A DNA stretch of 64,000 bases from Dugong dugon. Its lineage: Eukaryota; Chordata; Mammalia; Sirenia; Dugongidae. Positions 11,892-23,627 of this stretch are shown in pieces. Where the stretch lies: positions 2,649,001-2,713,000 of the forward strand of contig CM057480.1 of NCBI GenBank assembly GCA_030035585.1, written 5' to 3'. The translations under genes were made by a program, and so were the position numbers. Below the pieces are notes generated by a model. It was not told where the DNA came from. It saw nothing but the letters and a program-made list of their open reading frames with translations, and made no database searches. Every line of letters begins with the position of its first letter. The first letter of the stretch is position 1.

Positions 11892-12229
11892 TTGTTGCTG
11901 TTGTTGTTAGCTGCCACCCAGTCAGCCCCGACTCATGTCGACCCCAATGGAATGAAACGTGCCCTGGTCTTGCACCATTCCCATCATGCGGATTGGACCA
12001 CTGTGACCCACAGGGTTTCATTGGCTGAGTTTTGGAAGACTGCCAGGCCTTTCTTCCTAGTCTGTTTTAGTCTGGAAACTCCACTGAAATCTGTTCAGCA
12101 TCATAGCAACACAAAAGCCTCCACTGACAGACGGGTGGTGGCTGTGCATGAGGTGCACTGGCCAGGAATCGAACCTGGGAGTCCCACACGGAAGGCAAGA
12201 ATTCTAGCACTGACCCACCACCTCCTGAT
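11892..12229 (-). mobile_element. AfroSINE, long subtype
   Basis: Minus copy: TTGCTGTTGTTGTTAGCTGC, AAATCTGTTCAGCATCATAG, GACGGGTGGTGGCTGTGCAT, then GGCCAGGAATCGAACCTGGG (B-box reversed) and GCAAGAATTCTAGCACTG. Confidence 0.9.
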
Positions 12230-13819
12230 CTAGCTTGATCCAGTATAAAAATCATACATGTATGTCCAGTATGTCCCTGCATCTCTTCTCTCAAACATTA
12301 CAAAGAGGGGCAGACAAAGAAATCCCTCTTCTCAAAAACCTTGAAAACCAATAGCTCTTTTTTTTTAAATCTCCCCTCAGAGTTAATGCCTCTGCCCCTT
12401 CAGTTAAATTAAATAAACTGAGTCTGAGCCTGCGGCCCTCAGGGGCTGGGGGCAGGGGTCAGGGAAATGGTGTCTTCTAAAAATCCCCTGTGCTTGGCTT
12501 TTTCTGTTCACTACAGACAAGGTCGTGCCCTTTGGCGCTGTTCACAAGTGCCAGGAAAACGTTATCCAAGCGTAGCTCCCCACCACCCAGGAACAACCAA
12601 CACAAATGTCACACACATAAATGCAAGCTTCTTCACAAGCCAAGGGCCCCCACTGCCTAAATCATGTTTGTGGGATCCCATTAGTAAACAGCACGGGCCT
12701 TTGCCCGAGATGCGTGTATTAGCAGAATCTCCCGGGATCCTGGGGTATCTAGGTGGGTCTTTCTCTGTACACTACAAGCCGGCACGAGTAACAGGACCAA
12801 AGAGTCCATGGGATCTGCAACAGAAGTCTGTGCTGGTCACACTTCCACCCAAATGTCTTCTCTACATGTCCACAATGGTGCTTGCACCTGGCAGGGTTGG
12901 TCCTGTCTACCCAGCAGGCATACAGACAAGACCCCTAAACTAAGCAGACCAGGAACAAAGTCTTCTCTTGCTGCTGTGAAGTTATCTACCACCTCGTTAT
13001 CCTAGTCTACAAAAAACATAACGTTCCCAGGAAACTCTCCCTCACCCTCAATGACGGGCTAAAATTCATGTGGTATCCATAATCTGAAGGGCTTTGATAA
13101 CCTCAGGTCACTGACCTTCAGGTCAAACAAGCACCACGGGCCAGAATATCTCAGGGCAACACGGCCGTGTCCAGAAGTCCACAGAAGCATGTCCAGCTCG
13201 GGAAGCAGCGGCCTGCCTTCTGAGGGGAGCTGACCAGCTCACAGCCAAGGCAAGGCCCAAGTGCCAAGGTCAGCAGGAGGGCAGCAAGGGGAGAGGGCCT
13301 GCCTGGCCCCTTCAACCCATTTCCTGCTCAGCCTCAAACAGATGGAATTCCAGAAATGAGCGAGGCAATGAGTTCAAAGAACTTGTGTTTAAGGAGGTCA
13401 AGAGCCTGGGAACTGAAGCGGAGGCCAGAAGCCAGACTGGCCAGGGGGTCAGAGGACTGAGCGGCAGTCAGAGGGGCCACCTTCCCGCTTCCTGCCACCA
13501 CCCTGCTCCTGCTACCCTGCACACAATGTCCCCACTTCAGTTTGCTCTGAGCCCAGCCAGCGCATGCTGAGCACTGTGGGTCCCACAGCCTGGAGTTTAA
13601 CCAGGTCCTCTTGCCCCTCTGGTCACCTGAGCTTACACGGCCCTCTGGGTTTTACGACATGCCATCCACCATGTTGGTTCCCTGCTTATGAGTTTACAGG
13701 GGCTCCCCCCTGCCTTCTGGATCAAGTCAAACTTTACTAGACCTTGCTGGAAGAACAACAGCCATAGTAGTTATGCAATCTAAATGCTTAGTGAGACAGA
13801 AGAAGAGAGTGAACTTGGC

Positions 13820-14620
13820 ATATGGTAGGATGGTATTTCAAATCCTATTCCCATTGGCTAATAAAGCGGTATCAGAACAGCCAACCGTACATTTAGGAAA
13901 ACAAGGTAGTTAGTTTCTACTACATAATCTATGCAAAAACAAGTTCCAAATGGATTAAATACATATGAACCATACAAAAACCATACAAAAGTATTAGAAG
14001 AAAATATAGGTGGATATTTTCATATTCTTAGCGTGAGGATGCCTTCCTAAGAGAGCAGTGTAGAATCCAGAGAGAAAAATACTGGTAGATTTGACCAAAT
14101 ATGAGTATTTAATGCAAACATGATAAAGACATCATAATCAAACTTAAAAGACAAGTAAAAGGCATCGGATGAAAAACATTTACAACACATACAACAGACA
14201 AGAGATTAGTGTCAAAAATATGTAACAAGTTTCTAACAATCAGTAAAACAAACAAAAAACCAATATATTGTGCTAAGAAAAGAAACAGGCAACTTCCAGA
14301 AAAATAAATACAAAAGGCCAATATTTGAAAAGGCTATTAAGCTGCACCAGTAATCAGGAAAAGGGACATAAATATAACGAGGTATCTTCTTTCCCAAAAA
14401 TAAAATGGCAGAGACGTAGAGCGTTGGTGGGAGAATGTGGGGACAGATACCCACCCACAAGCGAGGGGACAGTCAGCTGGTAAGCTTTTTACAGTGCCAC
14501 TGCAGGCATGTATCAAAATTCAAATTGTGACAACCGTTGACCCAGCAATGCCTCTGCTGTATTTGTCTCCCCTAAAGACACGTGTACGCCTGCGCGCAGA
14601 TAGCCACATATGTGGTCTCC
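13820..14620 (+). mobile_element. L1 ORF2-end fragment
   Basis: A-rich sequence with AAATGGATTAAATACATATG, AGTATTAGAAGAAAATATAG, GACAAGAGATTAGTGTC, AAAGGCCAATATTTGAAAAG and AGGAAAAGGGACATAAATA, matching the C-terminal ORF2 region of mammalian L1. It is riddled with stops. Ends are approximate. Confidence 0.65.
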
Positions 14621-15194
14621 AACGCGGTGTTGGTCTGTGTGTAAGAGTCAGACATGCTGCAAGCTGCAGCGGAAAGTCGCTGTAGCTGGGGTGCAGTGAG
14701 TTGGGGGGCGGGGGGCTGCCAGGTAACAGATGAGACCAGAGAGGTAGGAATGAGGCAGACCATATAGGGTCTGGGGGGCCACGGGAAGGAATCAGATTTA
14801 TTTTAAGTGTGACGGGAAGGCACTGAAGGCTCTGGGCAAAGAACAGACAGGGTATTTTTCTATTTCTAAAAGCTCGTTCTGCAGCAGACTGTCGGTAGGC
14901 AAGGGCACAGCAGGAAGACAGGAGGCCTCTCCAATGCGCCGGGAGCAAGACACCTGCAGCTTAGACCCCTGGGGTGCATCAGAGGCGAAGAGAAATGGAT
15001 GCCTTTGTGATGATATGTTTTGAAATCAGACAAAGAGTGACTTGCCGATGGACTGGATGTGGTGTGGGTGAGGTAAAGAGATGTGTTTTTTTTTCTTTTT
15101 TTTTTTTGGCCTGAACAGTTAAGATGACAGGAGGTGCCATTCTGAGGGCCTAGCATGGAACTCGGCCGAGAGCAGACTGTCATAAAAGTGTCAC

Positions 15195-15352
15195 CCAGGG
15201 ACCAAGCAGAACAGGAACAATGAGAAACGTTCCCGCAGTGTGAAGAATGTAACCGATGTCACTGAAAAACCTGTGTAGACACTGTTGAATGGAAACCTAA
15301 ACTGCTATGTAAACCCTCACTGAAAACACAATAAAATATAATTTTAAAAAAA
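15195..15352 (+). mobile_element. L1 3' terminus
   Basis: GAAGAATGTAACCGATGTCA, CTGTTGAATGGAAACCTAAA and a poly(A)-type end (AATAAAATATAATTTTAAAA). Same family as the nested element at 9343-9832, truncated at the 5' end. Confidence 0.65.
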
Positions 15353-15545
15353 AAGACTCTCAAGGGGCTGCACACAGTAAGAGGTACTGAAGACGAGAGG
15401 GCTGGGCATACAAAAGATATATCTCACATTTATTGGTTTGAAGGGTAATGAAATTTCTAAATTTTCTTTTTTTCTTTTACTTCGTGGACTAGATGCTACA
15501 TTTCCAACACGCTGAATCCCTATTTTACCTTTTTAGTTTTAAATA

Positions 15546-15751
15546 AATCAGTTGCCATCAAGTCAACTGCAACTCATGGTGACCCCACATGTGTCACAGT
15601 AGAACCGTGCTTCAGAAGGTTTTCAGGGCTGTAACTTTTCAGAAACAGATCGCCAGGCCTTTCTTCCAAGCTACCTCCGGGTAGGCTCAAACCGCTAATA
15701 TTTTGGTTAGTGGTTGAGCGCTTAGTAACTGTCTGTGCCACCCAGGGACTC
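15546..15751 (-). mobile_element. AfroSINE, subtype with CGCCAGGCC
   Basis: Minus copy: GTTGCCATCAAGTCAACTGC, CATGGTGACCCCACATGTGT, GATCGCCAGGCCTTTCTTCC and the end GCCACCCAGGGACTCC. Complete but diverged. Confidence 0.88.
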
Positions 15752-15951
15752 CAACTTTAAATCACAGTGGGCACTTCTGACCGCAATTCAGAAGGACTGC
15801 TGCTCGGAAAGCTCGGGAAACCAGTGCTATCCATCTTTCCTCCACCCTCACTGTCATGCCCCCCTCCTGCAGCTCTCTGCTGTCACGGAGCAAGTGAAGG
15901 AGGGAGTCCCATCAGCTAAGATACCAAGTTTGGATTTTAATCTGCCATGCG

Positions 15952-16411
15952 ATGGTGGTAACTGAGGCAGTGGTGGTGCTGGTAATGGAGGCAGTGGTGA
16001 TGGTAATGGAGGTGGTGCTGGTGGTGGTAATGGAGGTGGTGGTGGTGGTGCTGGTGGTAATAGAAGTGGTGGTGGTGGTAATGGACATGGTGGTGGTAAT
16101 GGAGGTGGTGGTAATAGAGGTGGAAGTAGTGGTGGTAATGGAGGTAATGGAGGTGGTGGAGGTGGTGGAGGTGGTGGAGGTGGTGGAGGTGGTGGAGGTG
16201 GTGGAGGTGGTGGAGGTGGTGGTGGAAAGAGAAGTGGTGGTGATGGTAATGGAGGTGGTGGTGGTACTGGAAGTGGTGGTGGTAATGGAGGTGGAGGCAG
16301 TGGTGATGGTAATGGAGGCGGTGGTGGTACTGGAGGTGCTGGTGGTAATGGAGGAAGAGGGAGTGGTGGTAATGGACGTGGTGATGGTGGTGATGGAGGT
16401 GGTGGTGGTAA
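15952..16411. repeat. GGT/GGA/AAT trinucleotide array with a 9-bp core
   Basis: About 460 bases, G-rich on the plus strand and built of GGT, GGA, AAT and GAT triplets. Positions 16149-16220 are eight perfect copies of GGAGGTGGT. The long low-complexity open frames on both strands are artefacts. In the ITGA9 transcript this is a CCA/CCT-rich stretch. Confidence 0.95.
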
Positions 16412-17139
16412 TAAAAAGCTGTCATATTGGGGATGTGTTTTAGACGTTAAAACAATAGGCAAGCAGATGAATTAGAAGGGAGAAAAGGAGAGTATGTTTT
16501 TTAAATTTTTCAACCTAAGCAGCTAGATGGATGGTGTGCCACTTTCATGGGCTGGCAGGGAACTTTGCACGTGGCAGACAGGGTTATGAAAATGTTTGAG
16601 AAACAGGGGGCTGGTATATAGGGTAAACTAACAGAAAACAAGAGTCACACAATAGTCCCTAAAAACGTACTGCCAGCCAAAGGTCATGCTACTTCTGCAT
16701 TGGGCATATAAGCATTACAGCCCATGGTCCTTCAGAATCTGGGAAAGGGAATGGTTTGGTTTAATGTAAAGTCAGGTCTCCCCACCAAGGAGAGAGGACC
16801 GATCTGAGGTGGTGCTTATATGCTTTACATATCTTAACAGCTGCCCTTTTAATCAATTCCTCCCACAAGTCTCAGAGTCAAGCTGATTCCTACAGAAATC
16901 GTCAAAACGGGAGGAGTACCCTCCAAATTAGCCACCCCTCCTGCCCTTCCACACAGTGGTCTCTGGCCAGCTGGTACCCTACCAGATTTAAAGAACTTTC
17001 CCTGGATATGAGGACCAGAATCTACTCGCTCACTGCTCAAGTATCTGAGGCACCAAAGTCCCATCTCAAGGGACTACCATAATCACAACAACATGTACAC
17101 CCACAAAATAACAGAAATACCCAAAGAGCCAATACCCAC

Positions 17140-17207
17140 CTCGGTGAAGAAGCCTGCGATTCCAGCCTGGCAGGAGCCGTGTTCCTCCCCGTACTTCTTC
17201 TTATACT
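17140..17207 (-). CDS. ITGA9: ITGA9 coding exon 5
   Basis: A short exon of 68 bases. After the ATCTAG acceptor, two bases complete a glutamate codon, and 22 codons follow reading YKKKYGEEHGSCQAGIAGFF and then TE. It ends in phase 0 at donor GTGGGT. This lysine-rich segment followed by SCQAG is characteristic of the alpha-4/alpha-9 integrin subfamily, and here it matches alpha-9 as I remember it without change. The acceptor has a long pyrimidine tract (TTCTCTTCCCTTCATTCCCC). Large introns flank it on both sides (about 18.4 kb upstream and 8.6 kb downstream in gene order). Confidence 0.95.
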
Positions 17208-17624
17208 CTAGATGGGGAATGAAGGGAAGAGAAGCAAACCACAGAATGTCAGTTGTGTGTGGAGCGGCCGAAGGGAGCGAGGGCAAGCCTGCTGCTTATC
17301 CTGCCTGCTGCTGCAGGCTGAGCCCAGGGAGCCCTTCCAGACTGGGGTGTGGAAGGGAAGGCTCAGGAATCCACCAGACCTCAAAAATCCAGGCTCTGGT
17401 GCCACCGGGGAGCCAGAATGCCAAGTGCCCCAGCAAACTTCCTCGGCTCGTGCTGAGCACAGAGCAGTAGCTGCCCTCCTAATTAAGTAGGAGGTGGGTG
17501 ACAATTACTTCATCTACTTCAGAAAGGTTGGGGATCCCTAACAGGACCAAGGAGCCAAAAACACAACCCAGAAGTGGAACGATGTAGCCATCCCAGCATG
17601 CAATCCCCTGGAAAAAGACGAAAA

Positions 17625-17785
17625 ACCCAAAGTCCACTGCCGTCGAATCGATTCCAACTCATAGTGACCCTGCAGGACAGAGAAGAGCTGCCCCGTAGAG
17701 TTTCCTAGGCTGTAAATCTTTACAGGAGCAGACTGCCACATCCTTCTCCCATGGAAGAAGTCTAACTCTCCCAAAAAGACACTCC
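17625..17785 (-). mobile_element. AfroSINE, medium subtype, truncated
   Basis: Minus copy: CTGCCGTCGAATCGATTCCA, CTAGGCTGTAAATCTTTACA and GGAGCAGACTGCCACATCCT. The tRNA-derived head is missing. Confidence 0.82.
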
Positions 17786-18213
17786 ATGTAGCCGGAGACA
17801 ATATGGTTCCTACATTCCACCAAAACCAAGCTTTGCTGCTCATGAGACACAGGGAGAGGGGACTCCCCTGGACTTGCTGTAGCAATGGCTGCACTATGTC
17901 TGAGATCTTCCCCTCTATCTTCCTCGTGTGGAAGAAAAATGGGGTGATCTCTCCAGGCCAAAAGAAAACTAATAAATAAGCTCTTTTCCTTCACCACTTC
18001 CTCCCTTCCCAACACTCCTCCTTGACACACTGGTCTGTTGCTGCTGTGTAATTTTTAAGTTGGCAATGTACAGGGGGGGATTTTTGATAATTGACCACGT
18101 TCCAGGCACTGTGCTAGCTGCTTCCATCCACATCATATCATCCATCCCTCATACGTGGGGACAGGTACCCCTCTTTGCTAGCAGGTAGCTCAGGAAGGTT
18201 ACACAAGTAGCCC

Positions 18214-18384
18214 AAAACCAAAATCAAATCAAACCTGTTGCCATCAAGTCAATTCCAACTCATAGCGACCCTACAGGACAGAGTAGAACTGCCCCACAGG
18301 GTTTCCAAGGAGCGGCTGGTAGATTCATACTGCCGACCTTTTGGTTGGCATCCCAGCTCTTAACCACTGCGCCACCAGGGCTCC
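18214..18384 (-). mobile_element. AfroSINE, short subtype
   Basis: Minus copy with tail CCAAAATCAAATCAAACC and end GCGCCACCAGGGCTCC. It is flanked by near-identical AGTAGCCCAA / AGTTGCCCAA and inserted in a MIR (about 18085-18460). Confidence 0.9.
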
Positions 18385-19044
18385 AAGTTGCCCAAGGCAG
18401 CTAATATAATGGCAAAGTCAGGGTTCTACCCAAGCTCTGACTGAGAAACTCATATTCCTTCATCATCCCTCTGGCCTATCAAAGTGATCAGCTGTTTGAA
18501 ATTACTTCATGGATTAAGACATGGAGACGGAGAGACGTTCAGCTCAGGTGACTCAAGTTAACTGCATGTGCAATGAACACTGGTTGACGCTGAGCTTGGG
18601 GCACCAGCAGGCAGAGGCCAGCCAACAAAATAACCCAGTGACCCCCCGGGCCACCCCTGGGCTCTTGAAAAGCCTCTGCCCCCACTGAAAGCAGGATGAT
18701 TATTTTTGAAACACAAAATAAATAACACAAAGGAGCAAGGAAGCTGGGATTGCAACACAGAGCCACCTCCTGCAGCTCAGAGTGGCTACGTGAGGCAAAG
18801 GGGTGAAAGGGCTCCGGGGAAATAAGCAGGGTAACTGGGTTTCTAGCAATACTCACGCAGAGCCTGGTAACATCTTCCAGTAAGTGGCCATTGACCGGCT
18901 GCAAAACTACAACTCAATGTCAATTGACTTAGTCCCCTTGCCTGTGAGAACTAAACCAGTTTCTCCCGCCCCGTCTTCTCACTGTATGAACTCACAGCCC
19001 TGCCAGAAAGCACCTAGTGACAAACGAAACTCGCTTGTTCTGTG

Positions 19045-19143
19045 CAGGGGTGGATTCTCCAACAGGCAAGGTAAGCACAGTGCTTACCCTGCTTACCAGA
19101 TCATCTGTAGCAAACAATTTCACATATTTTCACCACATCAAAG
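19045..19143 (+). mobile_element. Foldback element, half copy (family F)
   Basis: Starts CAGGGGTGGATT, continues GCAAGGTAAGCACAGTGCTT and CATCTGTAGCAAACAATTTC, and reaches the loop-like TTCACCACATCAAAG shared with the copy at 62376. The second arm is absent, and an L1 end follows. Confidence 0.55.
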
Positions 19144-19151
19144 CTTCTGCT

Positions 19152-20165
19152 TCTAGCTAAGTGAAATAAGTCAATCACAAAAGGACAAATATTGTATGAG
19201 ACCACTATTATAAAAACTCATGAAAAGGTTTACACACAAAAAGAAATCATCTTTGATGGTTATGAGGGAGGGGAGGGGTGGGGGTGAAAAAACCCTAAAT
19301 GGACCATAGACAAGTGGTAACTCTGGTGAAGGCTAAGACAGTGCCCAATACTGGGGAAGCCAGCACAGCTTGTTCAGGGTAAGGTTACAGAAGGTCCACG
19401 GACACATCCAAACTCCCTGAGGGACGGAATTATTGGGCTGAGGGCTGTGTGGACCATGGCCTCAGGGAACATCTAGTTCAACTGGCATAACATAGTTTAC
19501 AAAGAACATGTTCTACATTCTATTTTGGTGAGTAGCGTCTGGGGTCTTAAAAGCCTATGAGTGGCCATCTAAGATACTCCACTGGTCTCACCCCTTCAGG
19601 AGCAAGGGAAAATAAAGAAACCTAAAGACACAAGGGAAAGATTAGTCCAAAGGACTAATGGACCACAATTACCACGGCCTCCACCAGACTGAGTCCAGTA
19701 CAACTAGATGGCGCACGGCTACCACCGCTGACTGCTCTGACAGGGATCACAAAAGAGGGTTCTGGACAGAGCTGGAAAAAAATATTGAACAAAATTCTAA
19801 CTCACAAAAAGACCAGACTTAACTGACCTGACAGAGACATGGAGAAACCCCAAGAGTATGGCCCCCGGACACCCTTTTAGCTCATTCATGAAGTCACTCC
19901 AGAGGTTCACCTTTTAGCCAAAGATTAGACAGACGACAGCACAAAATGAGACTAAAGGGGCACACCAGCCTAGGGGCAAGGACTAGAAGGCAGAAGGGGA
20001 CAGGAAAGCTGGTCATAGGGAACCCAAGGTCGAGAAGGGAGAGTGCTGACATGTCATGGAGTTGTTAACCAATGTCATAAAACAATATATGTACTAACCA
20101 TTTCACGAGAAGCTAGTTTGTTCTCTAAACCTTCAACTAAAGTACAATAAAAAAAAAAAAAAAAG
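19152..20165 (+). mobile_element. L1 3' end, about 1 kb with poly(A)
   Basis: Opens with AAGTGAAATAAGTCAATCAC and AAATATTGTATGAGACCACT, and runs through a G-rich stretch near 19265-19285. It ends AACTAAAGTACAATAAA plus a poly(A) run (20150-20164). The 3' part resembles the nested element at 9343-9832, so it is probably from a lineage-specific L1. Confidence 0.7.
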
Positions 20166-20176
20166 AAATCCCACGA

Positions 20177-20268
20177 TGCATTGCACCAGGCAAATCTGCT
20201 CAAAAGATCTCTTCAAAGTGTTAAAAAGCAAAGGTGTCACTTTAAGGATGAAGGTGAACCTGACCCCC
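20177..20268 (+). mobile_element. RTE LINE fragment (ORF C-terminal region)
   Basis: Encodes, in one frame, the degenerate stretch KDLFKVLKSKGVTLRMKVNL, which I recognise from the C-terminal region of RTE-class LINE polyproteins. Only about 90 bases. Confidence 0.55.
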
Positions 20269-20373
20269 CCCCAAAAAAGATTCTGCTTCTAGGTATGGCT
20301 GGCATGTCTCTCTCCCAACCCCATAGCACCTTCCTACAGAATCAAAGCCTCTTTTCAAATTCACAGTCCCTGA

Positions 20374-20528
20374 CAGGGCGGATGACCCAGTCAGCAAGGT
20401 AAGCACAGGCTTACTTGTGCTTACTTACTAATCTGTACAGAACAATTTCACTACTGATTAGGAAACTGTTCACTACAGATTAGGAAGGAAGCCCTTGCTT
20501 ACCTGGCTTATTGGGTAATCCACTCCTG
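20374..20528 (+). mobile_element. Foldback element, full copy (family F)
   Basis: About 155 bases. The left end is CAGGGCGGATGACCCAGT and the right end, reversed, is CAGGAGTGGATTACCCAAT. Both arms carry AAGGTAAGC-like and TAATCTGTA-like motifs facing each other. There is no coding capacity. Confidence 0.6.
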
Positions 20529-21229
20529 GTTCTGTGCAAAACCTCATACCAGGGGCTTGTGCAAAGTAGCAAATAAATCTTGCATCAAAAGCACAACGGT
20601 AAGAAGGATCAAAATGTCCCAACCTAAACAGTTATATTAAATATTAAACCTGGCAGTTTCTGGCAAAAAGCATATCCACCTCACTGACTGTTTGTTAACC
20701 ACCCGATTGTAACTCTTGATAAAATGTGTGTATAAAGGAAATTCAGCCGCCATGAACCCCTGAAAGCACAGTGCAGAACACACCAGCTCTGCCTCATCAA
20801 TTATGACATGAGTAGGAATTACATGGGGATCTTTCACCTTTAAAAACAAATGGTATCAAGGTCTCTTTGTGGCAGGAACTCTAAGAATCATAGCTGTGGG
20901 AACCTCAGTGCCTTTCTCTACCTCATCCCCAAACTGTGCTGGCACACTCTATGCTAGGAGCAGGACCCACGGCTTCTGGGTAGCCACGCCATATTGGGAG
21001 CTGGGAGGGCCCCACTCCTGCCCTCAGACGAGTCCTACAAGGTGAAACCCTCCCTCCGCAAGTTCAGAGGCACCGCTGAGAGGCCAGTCCCTGTGTCTAC
21101 AGGCTGGGGCTGTCCCCTCAGTGGTCTGAGGGCCAGGGACATACATGGAAGGAAGCACCATCCCACCAGCTTTGGTGCTTCTGAAACCCCAGTGCAGTGC
21201 AGTGAATTACTTAATATGGCCCTTCTAGC

Positions 21230-21745
21230 CATTAGTCTTTATAACTCACACCAAATGACTGGGTGGGACTATGCAAATGAGGTGCTTGTGGCCCACCAAG
21301 GGGATTAGATAGCTTGTTAATAATGTAAATAAGGTGCATGGCACCCTGTGGGAATGGGACCACTAGGCTTGAAAATGAGCCATCTCAGAGGTGGGGAGAG
21401 GGGGCCTCAACTATCACCAAGAAAGAAGCACTAGGAGCAGAGTGCATCGTTTGGACCAAGGATCCTTGTGCTGAGAATCTCCTAGACCCAGGAGACAGAG
21501 AGAGAGCTGTAACACCCGAGATGGCGAGAAATGGCAGCAGCAGAAGAACCAGGAGACCAGCAAGAGACAGCATGATGGGCTTCCCAGCCCATGAAGCAAG
21601 AAAGCGGGGCGTCTTCCGGCAGGGCGCTTGCTGGCAGAGTGGGGTGCCTCCAGGCACTTGGCGGAGCTAGGCTCACAGACCCAGGGAGCGAGAGAACTGA
21701 GCGCCTTTGGGCAGGAGGCTTCCTGGCAGAGTGGGGTCCCTGAGC
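21230..21745 (+). mobile_element. LTR-like fragment (MaLR/ERVL-type)
   Basis: Shares CACCAAGAAAGAAGCAC, AGGAGCAGAGTGCATC and CTCCTAGACCCAGGAGA with the LTRs at 25818 and 41261, but has a different 5' part and an internal repeat of GGCAGAGTGGGGT. Boundaries are uncertain. Confidence 0.5.
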
Positions 21746-23570
21746 TTCCCAGTCTCTTCCACTTGGGCTTTCACCTATCCTGACCTTCCGCTCTGACCTC
21801 CTGCTTTCTGCCCACCTGTCAGGCTCCCTGAACTACATCCCAACCCTGCTTGGAAAGGAGTTGTGCTGTGGATCCCAGGAATCCTGGGTTCTAGGCCTGG
21901 TGGTGCCACTAACCACGGAGGTCCAAGGCTGATGGTAGGTGTGTCAGAGAGGGGCAAAGACCCACAAGAAGCATAAAAAAAACAACCAAAAAACCTTTTC
22001 CTGGGTTTTCCAAACCAAGCACTGGCTGATGCTACCTTGGGCAACTCCATCCTCACTTGGGCCTCAGGAGGAGCTGGGTAGAAAATTCAGATCAGTTTCT
22101 TCAATCCCTGGCCGTCCCCTAGCATGACCCTTCACTGCCTGTCCTTACAGACCTGTGGGGAGTCACGAATGGGACCACCACCCCAGGAGACCCAGGCCCA
22201 CGAGGTTGCCATGATGAAGTCACCGAGCTGTGTTCAAGCTCAGTCCTCCTCGTGCAAAGTGCTCGTCTTCGGGAGGCTGACCCCTTCTGAAAAGCTGATG
22301 TGAGCCCCCTTCCTGGAAACATGTCGGAGTCACCCCTGACCATCCACGCCTTGAGATGCCAACGTACCCAAGGTACCCAAAGCCAAGTTCTGTGCGCAGC
22401 CCAGCCTGCCCCTTGAGAGTCAAACAAAAGTCCCCATGCAGGCCTCCTGGATATTTAACAATCCTAGGTAAGTGAGAAAGGATCTGAGAAAGTACTTTGT
22501 AAGGTGACAAGGCCACACGACTGGGGACTGTCACCTCAGGGTGCTGCTGTGACCTCTGGGGTCCAGGCCAGGCTGCAGGGCTTTCCCTAGAGGCAGTGAC
22601 CAGACACCAGGCCAAGGCATGCTTCTCTCTTCTGGGTGCTGCTCCTGTGAGTTTGGACACCACTCTCGTTTTAACCCGATTCTTTCTTCGAAAAGAAAAC
22701 CAATGATACATCCTAATAAACTGGACTTCACTTGCCTAGAGCTGAGATGGCGGAAAAGCCTCCACCACAAAGCTATGTGAAGGGAGTGAGCATAGGGACA
22801 AGGGTGCCCCACACAAAGCATCCATGAGAAGTCCAGGTCACACACCATCCCTCCATTGAAAAGTCCAGGAAGTGCAGGGTGGAGGGGTCCAGGGTGGGGC
22901 CTCCAGTCTCCCACGTCCCCAGGAAAAACTTTTCCTGCACAAACACAAAGGCTGTGGGGCCCTGCAGCTGGCCACTCCTGGTCATGTCCATTCAGCCTCC
23001 AAATGCCCCAAGGATGTGGCCCAGCACAGAGGGGACTGCGACACGCTAACTTCCTCTCCATCACAGAATGAAGCTTTTATCCACCTCAGAGAGGCAGGGG
23101 AGAGTCGGGCCGTGCAGGACAGCGGCTCACAGATGCTATAATAAATCTAACTCTGCTGAATTTGGGGAAAATGAGTCTAGGAAGCAAAAGACATGGTTGA
23201 GTAAGGGAACCTAGAAATCACATGGAGGGCTGGAAACAGGTGGAAAAACTCTCTTTCTGCTGTAGGTGGGTTTGAATCAGTTGGTCTGCATCACAGACTT
23301 TAAAGCATTACGTCATACAGCTCCTCCACCCTAAAAATAGTATTTTCCTTGGTGTAGCTGCTGGTTTCACTAAACAGAAGGCAATTCAGGGAGAAAAAAA
23401 CACCCGTTTCCAGACATTCGCAATCTGCAACTCAACGCATGGAGCCCTGGCTAATGAATTTTAATTAATCAAAAAGACCGCTGACTGGGTGGGGTCACTT
23501 TCTGCACCCTTCCCAAAAGGATGCAGTGGGATGAGACCATCCCAGGGAAAGATCAAAGGTTAGATACGGT

Positions 23571-23571
23571 A

Positions 23572-23608
<37 letters not shown>

Positions 23609-23609
23609 C
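23571..23609. repeat. (CT)n(TA)n compound microsatellite
   Basis: About 20 bases of CT followed by TATATATA. Confidence 0.9.
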
Positions 23610-23627
23610 ACATTCATTCTTCCTAAT

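Larger units (their letters stand above)
8510..17139 (-). other. ITGA9: ITGA9 intron 5
   Basis: About 8.6 kb. It contains nested L1 3' ends, another L1 end, two AfroSINEs and a 460-bp GGT/GGA array. Blocks 8660-9000, 9900-10300, 10820-11890, 12230-13800, 14700-15190 and 16420-17130 show nothing I can name. Confidence 0.9.

Noticed and set aside
15854-16462. A 202-codon proline-rich open frame (minus), with histidine-rich and valine-rich open frames in other frames
   Set aside because: Entirely translation of the GGT/GGA array. Several frames are open at once, as expected for triplet repeats, with no conserved domain.
19145-20292. TTCTGCTTCTAG at 19145-19156 and 20281-20292 as target repeats of the L1 between them
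   Set aside because: The L1 poly(A) ends at 20164, more than 100 bases before the second copy, with an RTE fragment in between. Probably coincidence.
22531-23064. A 177-codon open frame on the minus strand
   Set aside because: No family signature, overlapped by other frames of similar length, located in GC-rich intronic sequence. Most likely chance.
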